DNA from: Flavobacterium sp. ov086
GTDB lineage: Bacteria; Bacteroidota; Bacteroidia; Flavobacteriales; Flavobacteriaceae
Direction: 5' to 3'
Length of the DNA: 64,000 nt
NCBI RefSeq assembly: GCF_900187965.1
Contig: NZ_FZNL01000015.1
Coordinates: 99,544-163,543 of the forward strand
Below are positions 59,961 through 64,000 of the stretch, piece by piece. Positions within the stretch are counted from its first letter, which is position 1. Every line of letters begins with the position of its first letter. The translations under genes and the position numbers were made by a program. A model generated the notes under the pieces. The model had not been told where the DNA came from, searched no databases, and saw only the letters and a program-made list of their open reading frames with translations.

Positions 59961-59992
59961 AAAAAACCATCCGCCGTGGCGGATGGTTTTTC
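59961..59992 (-). terminator. terminator of the thrS-infC-rpmI-rplT operon
   Basis: AAAACCATCCGCC pairs perfectly with GGCGGATGGTTTT around GT; T run on the minus strand from the A run at 59961. Confidence 0.9.
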
Positions 59993-60031
59993 TATGATAA
60001 GTAAGTAATCTAAATTGAGTTTATAAAACGT

Positions 60032-60376
60032 TTATTTTACTTTATTAAGTATTGCTTTGAAAGCTTCAGGGTGGTTCATCGCTAAATCTGCAAGAACTTT
60101 ACGGTTCAATTCGATTCCGTTAGCTTTTACTTTCCCCATGAATTGAGAATAAGACATTCCTTCCAATCTAGCTCCAGCGTTGATACGTTGAATCCATAAT
60201 GCACGGAAATTTCTTTTGTTTTGTTTTCTATCGCGGTAAGCGTAGCACATTGCTTTCTCTACTGCATTCTTAGCAACTGTCCAAACGTTTTTACGTCTAC
60301 CAAAGAAACCTTTGGCTTGCTTCATTATTTTTTTTCTTCTTGCTCTTTTAGCAACTGAATTTACCGATCTTGGCAT
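60032..60376 (-). CDS. rplT: ribosomal protein L20
   Basis: 114 residues, normal length. MPRSVNSVAKRARRKKIMKQ, AKGFFGRRKNVWTVAKNAVE, NFRALWIQRINAGARLEGMS. Binds 23S rRNA early in 50S assembly and, in other bacteria, represses its own operon. The 101-nt gap before it may hold a regulatory leader. Confidence 0.97.
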   Translation of the reverse strand: MPRSVNSVAKRARRKKIMKQAKGFFGRRKNVWTVAKNAVEKAMCYAYRDRKQNKRNFRALWIQRINAGARLEGMSYSQFMGKVKANGIELNRKVLADLAMNHPEAFKAILNKVK

Positions 60377-60477
60377 AATTTTAATGTGTTTTTGTAGCAG
60401 GCGTCCTGAATTAAATCAAAGGAACTTAATGGCCATACTCCAAGGTTATATAAATAATTTTTTAACCTAAAGAATTA
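60377..60477 (-). promoter_or_regulatory. rpmI-rplT spacer, possible leader
   Basis: On the minus strand this spacer includes AACCTTGGAGTATGGCCATT, AAGTTCCTTTGA and AGGACGCCTGCT, more G/C-rich than its neighbours and longer than most intra-operon gaps. It could fold for L20 control. No homologous leader was recognised. Confidence 0.3.
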
Positions 60478-60675
60478 TTAGATAATTCTTAATTGTTGTT
60501 TGATGCTTTTCATATCTGTTTTGTGAACTAACGCTGAGTGAGTCAAAGCTAATTTACGTTTTTTAGATTTTTTAGTCAAGATGTGACTTTTAAAAGCATG
60601 CTTTCTTTTAATCTTTCCAGAACCAGTAACTTTGAAACGTTTCTTGGCGCTAGATTTTGTTTTCATTTTAGGCAT
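60478..60675 (-). CDS. rpmI: ribosomal protein L35
   Basis: 65 residues, normal. MPKMKTKSSAKKRFKVTGSG, KIKRKHAFKSHILTKKSKKR. Very basic 50S protein between infC and rplT in the standard order. Confidence 0.97.
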   Translation of the reverse strand: MPKMKTKSSAKKRFKVTGSGKIKRKHAFKSHILTKKSKKRKLALTHSALVHKTDMKSIKQQLRII

Positions 60676-60789
60676 TTTTCCTAGTGTTTTAATTTATTCT
60701 TACTTACTTATATTTTGGTCTGAAAGTTTAAATATCAAAAGCCAAAAGCAGTTTATGACTTTTGACTTCAAAACTTGTAACTTTAAGAC

Positions 60790-61347
60790 TTATTTCTTTT
60801 TCTTCGGAGCAATGAACATGATCATTCTCTTTCCTTCCAAAACTGGCATAGCTTCTACTTTACCATGTTCTTCTAAATCTGTAGCCAAACGTAGTAATAA
60901 AATCTGTCCTTGATCTTTATAGATGATAGAACGACCTTTAAAGAATACGAATGCTTTTAGTTTAGCACCTTCTTTCAGGAACTTCTCAGCATTTTTTCTT
61001 TTAAACTCGTAATCATGCTCATCAGTCTGAGGACCAAATCTAATTTCTTTTACTACAACTTGCGTAGATTTAGCTTTTAAAACCTTATCACGTTTCTTTT
61101 GTTCGTAAACAAATTTCTTGTAATCCATGATTTTACAAACCGGTGGCTCAGCGTTTGGCGAAATCTCAACTAAATCCAATTCAAATTGATCCGCTAATCG
61201 TAAAGCTTCAGCAAGCTTAAATACACCTGGTTCGATGTTTTCGCCTACTAATCTTACTTCTTGTACACCACGAATATTATTGTTTATTCTGTGTGCATCT
61301 TTTTTTTCTACTCGAGGTTGGTAACCTCTGTTGCTTCTTATTGCTAT
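60790..61347 (-). CDS. infC: translation initiation factor IF-3, non-AUG start
   Basis: 185 residues from ATA at 61345-61347: initiator then AIRSNRGYQPRVEKKDAHRI, NIEPGVFKLAEALRLADQ, DLVEISPNAEPPVCKIMDYK, VVVKEIRFGPQTDEHDYEFK and GRSIIYKDQGQILLLRLATD. The first ATG in frame is at 61179, which would remove the N-terminal domain. No ATG, GTG or TTG lies in frame between there and the thrS stop, so AUA (less likely a neighbouring codon) must start it, as AUU does in E. coli, where IF-3 represses its own mRNA through this start. Confidence 0.9.
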   Translation of the reverse strand: MAIRSNRGYQPRVEKKDAHRINNNIRGVQEVRLVGENIEPGVFKLAEALRLADQFELDLVEISPNAEPPVCKIMDYKKFVYEQKKRDKVLKAKSTQVVVKEIRFGPQTDEHDYEFKRKNAEKFLKEGAKLKAFVFFKGRSIIYKDQGQILLLRLATDLEEHGKVEAMPVLEGKRMIMFIAPKKKK

Positions 61348-61363
61348 GACTTTATAATTTAAG

Positions 61364-63310
61364 TTAAACTGTAAAAACTTTTAATGTCTTTTTTATTTCT
61401 TCGTTTACAATAGCGACAAATTCATCAATTGTAACTGTAATATTCCCTTTTCCTTCTTGACCGTGACGACGGATAGAAATTGTTCCGTTTTTCTCTTCTT
61501 CCTCACCTACAATAAGCATAAACGGTATTTTCTGCATTTCAGCATCTCTAATTTTCTTACCAATAGTCTCGCTTCTGTTGTCAATTAGGGCGCGAATTTC
61601 GTGATTTTCTAGCAAATCTAAAACTTTTTTAGCATATATTTCGTATTTCTCGCTCAAAGACAAGATTATAGCCTGTTCTGGCATAAGCCAAAGTGGGAAA
61701 TTTCCTGCCGTATGTTCTAGTAAAATTGCGATAAAACGTTCCATTGATCCAAAAGGAGCTCTGTGAATCATAACCGGGCGATGTAATTCATTATCAGCAC
61801 CTTTATAAGTTAACTCAAAACGCTCAGGTAGGTTATAATCCACTTGAATTGTTCCTAATTGCCATTGTCTTCCCAAAGCATCTTTTACCATAAAGTCAAG
61901 CTTCGGACCGTAAAAAGCAGCCTCGCCATATTCTACCACAGTATTCAGTCCTTTGTCAGCTGCAGCATTGATAATTGCATTTTCAGCTTTCTCCCAGTTT
62001 TCATCAGAACCAATATACTTATCTCTGTTTTCCTGATCTCTCAACGAAATTTGAGCAGTAAAGTTTTCAAAACCTAAAGAACCAAATACATAAAGGACTA
62101 AGTCAATTACTTTTTTGAATTCCTCATCCAATTGCTCTGGAGTACAGAAAATATGTGCATCATCCTGAGTAAACCCTCTTACACGGGTTAAACCATGTAA
62201 TTCACCAGATTGCTCATACCTATATACAGTACCAAATTCGGCATAACGCTTAGGTAGATCTTTGTATGACCAAGGTCTTACATTATAGATCTCACAGTGG
62301 TGAGGACAGTTCATAGGTTTTAATAAAAACTCTTCACCTTCAGCGGGAGTGTTTATAGGTTGGAAACTATCAGCACCATATTTTGCATAGTGACCAGAAG
62401 TTACATAAAGCTCTTTCTGACCAATATGTGGAGTAACCACTTGTTCGTATCCAGCTTTCTTTTGAGCTTTCTTTAAAAATTGCTCTAAACGATCTCTAAG
62501 TGCAGCACCTTTTGGCAGCCATAAAGGTAAACCAGCACCAACTTTTTGAGAGAAAGCAAACAATTCAAGTTCTTTACCTAATTTACGGTGATCACGACGT
62601 TTTGCTTCTTCAAGAAGTTCAAGATATTCAGTCAGGTCTTTTTGTTTAGGAAAAGAAGTTCCATAAACACGAGTTAACTGTTTGTTTTTCTCATCACCTC
62701 TCCAGTAAGCACCAGCAACGCTCATGATTTTAAAAGCTTTGATAATACCGGTATTTGGAATATGTCCACCTCTACATAAATCAGTAAAAGTAGCGTGATC
62801 GCAAAAAGTAATAGTTCCGTCTTCAAGATTCGAAATCAATTCAGTCTTGTAAACGTTATCTTTATATAGTTCTAAAGCATCAGCTTTACTAACCGGACGC
62901 ATTTTAAACTCATGTTTACCCCTTGAAATTTCAAGAACACGATCTTCAATCTTTTTAAAATCAGCATCAGTAATCTTTTGGTCTTCAAAATCTACATCAT
63001 AATAGAAACCGTTTGAAATTGCAGGTCCAAGAGTTAGTTTAATTCCAGGATACAATTCCTCAAGTGCTTGCGCCATGACGTGCGAAGTCGAATGCCAGAA
63101 AGCTTTTTTACCTTCCGCATCATTCCAAGTATATAAAATAAGACTACCGTCGGTCGTCAATGGAGTTTCGGTTTCAATTGTTGTACCATTAAAAGATGCC
63201 GAAATCACGTTTCTTGCAAATCCTTCACTAATGCTTTTCGCAACCTCCATCGGAGTTATGCCTGAAGCAAACTCTCTAATTGACCCATCGGGTAAAGTAA
63301 TCTTAATCAT
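61364..63310 (-). CDS. thrS: threonyl-tRNA synthetase
   Basis: 648 residues, full length with TGS domain (MIKITLPDGSIREFASGITP), editing domain (FWHSTSHVMAQALEELYPGI, HxxxH; CRGGHIPNTG), class II core (LKPMNCPHHCEIYNVRPWSY, RYEQSGELHGLTRVRGFTQD, MIHRAPFGSMERFIAILLEH) and anticodon domain. First gene of the thrS-infC-rpmI-rplT operon. It starts at ATG 63310. Confidence 0.96.
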   Translation of the reverse strand: MIKITLPDGSIREFASGITPMEVAKSISEGFARNVISASFNGTTIETETPLTTDGSLILYTWNDAEGKKAFWHSTSHVMAQALEELYPGIKLTLGPAISNGFYYDVDFEDQKITDADFKKIEDRVLEISRGKHEFKMRPVSKADALELYKDNVYKTELISNLEDGTITFCDHATFTDLCRGGHIPNTGIIKAFKIMSVAGAYWRGDEKNKQLTRVYGTSFPKQKDLTEYLELLEEAKRRDHRKLGKELELFAFSQKVGAGLPLWLPKGAALRDRLEQFLKKAQKKAGYEQVVTPHIGQKELYVTSGHYAKYGADSFQPINTPAEGEEFLLKPMNCPHHCEIYNVRPWSYKDLPKRYAEFGTVYRYEQSGELHGLTRVRGFTQDDAHIFCTPEQLDEEFKKVIDLVLYVFGSLGFENFTAQISLRDQENRDKYIGSDENWEKAENAIINAAADKGLNTVVEYGEAAFYGPKLDFMVKDALGRQWQLGTIQVDYNLPERFELTYKGADNELHRPVMIHRAPFGSMERFIAILLEHTAGNFPLWLMPEQAIILSLSEKYEIYAKKVLDLLENHEIRALIDNRSETIGKKIRDAEMQKIPFMLIVGEEEEKNGTISIRRHGQEGKGNITVTIDEFVAIVNEEIKKTLKVFTV

Positions 63311-64000
63311 TGTTTATAATTTTGTGAATGCAAATATAACGCATTACAAAAACACATACAATACATAAATAGATGTTTATACTATAATATATATGACTAA
63401 AATGTATTCAATAATAATTGGATCGTTTTCTATACGTATATATAAGGGGAGGTTCTATTGCTCAACCGGATATTTTTCAAAACTTGTCGGGTTTATTTTT
63501 GTCCTTAATATATGAGGAGGAATTTCTACTATAATATATTAAGAGTAATTCTGTGTCTAGCTGAGCGTCCCGAGGCTTCTGGAGAAGCATCGCCATAATT
63601 AGAAGTTGGAATTTAATAAAGATTAGGAGCTATTTCCCGCTATGCACTACAATCTTTTGCTTTTTAAAGTAAAAAGCAAAAGGATTTCCGTTACTATCGG
63701 GGCTAGGGCAGTAGTTTTCATAAGAAACAAACCCGTCAAAAGAGAAAACTTAGCGCCTTTGCGTCTTTGTGCGAGATAAAAACCAGCAAAGAAACGAGCT
63801 CAGAGACTTTTCAAACCCCAATAACTCCAATAAAAAAAGAAAGAGCAACCTTAGCGCCTTGGCGGCAAAACCCCATAAAACAGGACAAAACCTCCAAATT
63901 CCCACAAACGGTAAAAAACTTGAAAAGTTAAAAATCACCATACCAGACACTTATAAAAAAGATTAAAAATAGTTAAGAAAAGCCATTGTTTAACTAAACA
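63311..64000. repeat. gene-free window end with hairpins and word repeats
   Basis: No supported gene in 690 bases. Contents: the CTGAGCGTCCCGAGGCTTCT hairpin at 63561-63594 (copy of 15151-15180), the structured element C at 63626-63699, and CTTAGCGCCTTTGCGTCTTT words at 63750-63776 with CCTTAGCGCCTTGGCGG at 63849-63865. Open frames in the last 250 bases on both strands are built from these words. Confidence 0.6.
63626..63699 (-). ncRNA. candidate structured RNA element, copy C
   Basis: On the minus strand: CTAGCCCCGATAGTAACGGA, then a hairpin with a 12-bp perfect stem (CTTTTGCTTTTT/AAAAAGCAAAAG), then GATTGTAGTGCATAGCGGGA and AATAGCTCC. The core GATAGNANCGG...AGTGSATAGC matches copy B at 41463-41567, but the closing stem is CCC/GGG here and GGG/CCC there. 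Confidence 0.6.

Noticed and set aside
63750..63966. Open frames on both strands at the window end
   Set aside because: They are made of the GCGCCTTTGCG word repeat and Lys/Asn-rich sequence; neither looks like a real protein.
1..64000. CRISPR arrays, insertion sequences, prophage
   Set aside because: No regularly spaced direct repeats, transposase, integrase or phage structural genes were found; the repeats present are short words and hairpins.

Overview
The window looks like a chromosome segment of a Flavobacterium-type member of the Bacteroidota. It is AT-rich with little Shine-Dalgarno signal. Promoters fit the Bacteroidota -7 pattern TAnnTTTG. Gene content is typical of the group: split transketolase, PorT-like barrels behind ECF sigma factors, carotenoid genes, a MerR-B12 light regulator, and many short intergenic word repeats. 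I see no rRNA, CRISPR array, transposase, integrase or prophage. Four tRNA genes (three identical tRNA-Lys, one tRNA-Leu) are present.

Layout. 1-5725: cobalamin scavenging, with a leftward arm (CWC/DUF5522 protein, a broken four-helix-bundle gene, CobU, a BluB-CobT fusion cut by the window edge) and a rightward BtuF-BtuC-BtuD-type importer. 5722-12174: mainly leftward genes including TrmL, an RluE-type pseudouridine synthase, MepB, and an ECF sigma factor with a membrane-spanning anti-sigma/beta-barrel protein. 12362-15078: RmuC, an unknown protein, a thioesterase and a VOC protein. 15561-19105: YceI, a TIGR01777 epimerase, and a TetR/AarF pair. 19262-25716: light and carotenoid region (photolyase, CrtZ, CrtB, CrtI, CarH/LitR-like regulator, Kir-like channel). 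25849-29912: TPR protein, acyltransferase with a LytTR regulator, lysophospholipid acyltransferase.

30222-34860 is an accessory interval bounded by duplicated tRNA-Lys units. It holds an unknown gene and a 646-residue beta-helix protein whose base composition, domain style and nearby sigma70-like promoter look Bacillota-derived. 34927-47653 returns to housekeeping genes: AroK, PRTase, S4 protein, FKBP lipoprotein, split transketolase, YdjC deacetylase, Tgt, LptF/G, EamA, AccA, DnaB.

47782-51626 is the most interesting region. A small protein with one copy of an unrecognised domain, a membrane protein, a histidine kinase, a lipoprotein with two copies of the same domain, the decayed tail of a second kinase, and a NarL-type regulator look like one duplicated signalling module. 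51630-59888 holds a 41-residue membrane peptide, secreted proteins, a second two-component set (two tandem TPR kinases plus regulator), and an AhpD-like/Crp pair. 59961-63310 is the thrS-infC-rpmI-rplT block; infC has no conventional start codon.

Intergenic regions carry several families of short word repeats and three copies of what looks like a structured RNA element (20799-20900, 41463-41567, 63626-63699). Two of these copies and the third have opposite GGG/CCC polarity in a closing stem around a shared core.
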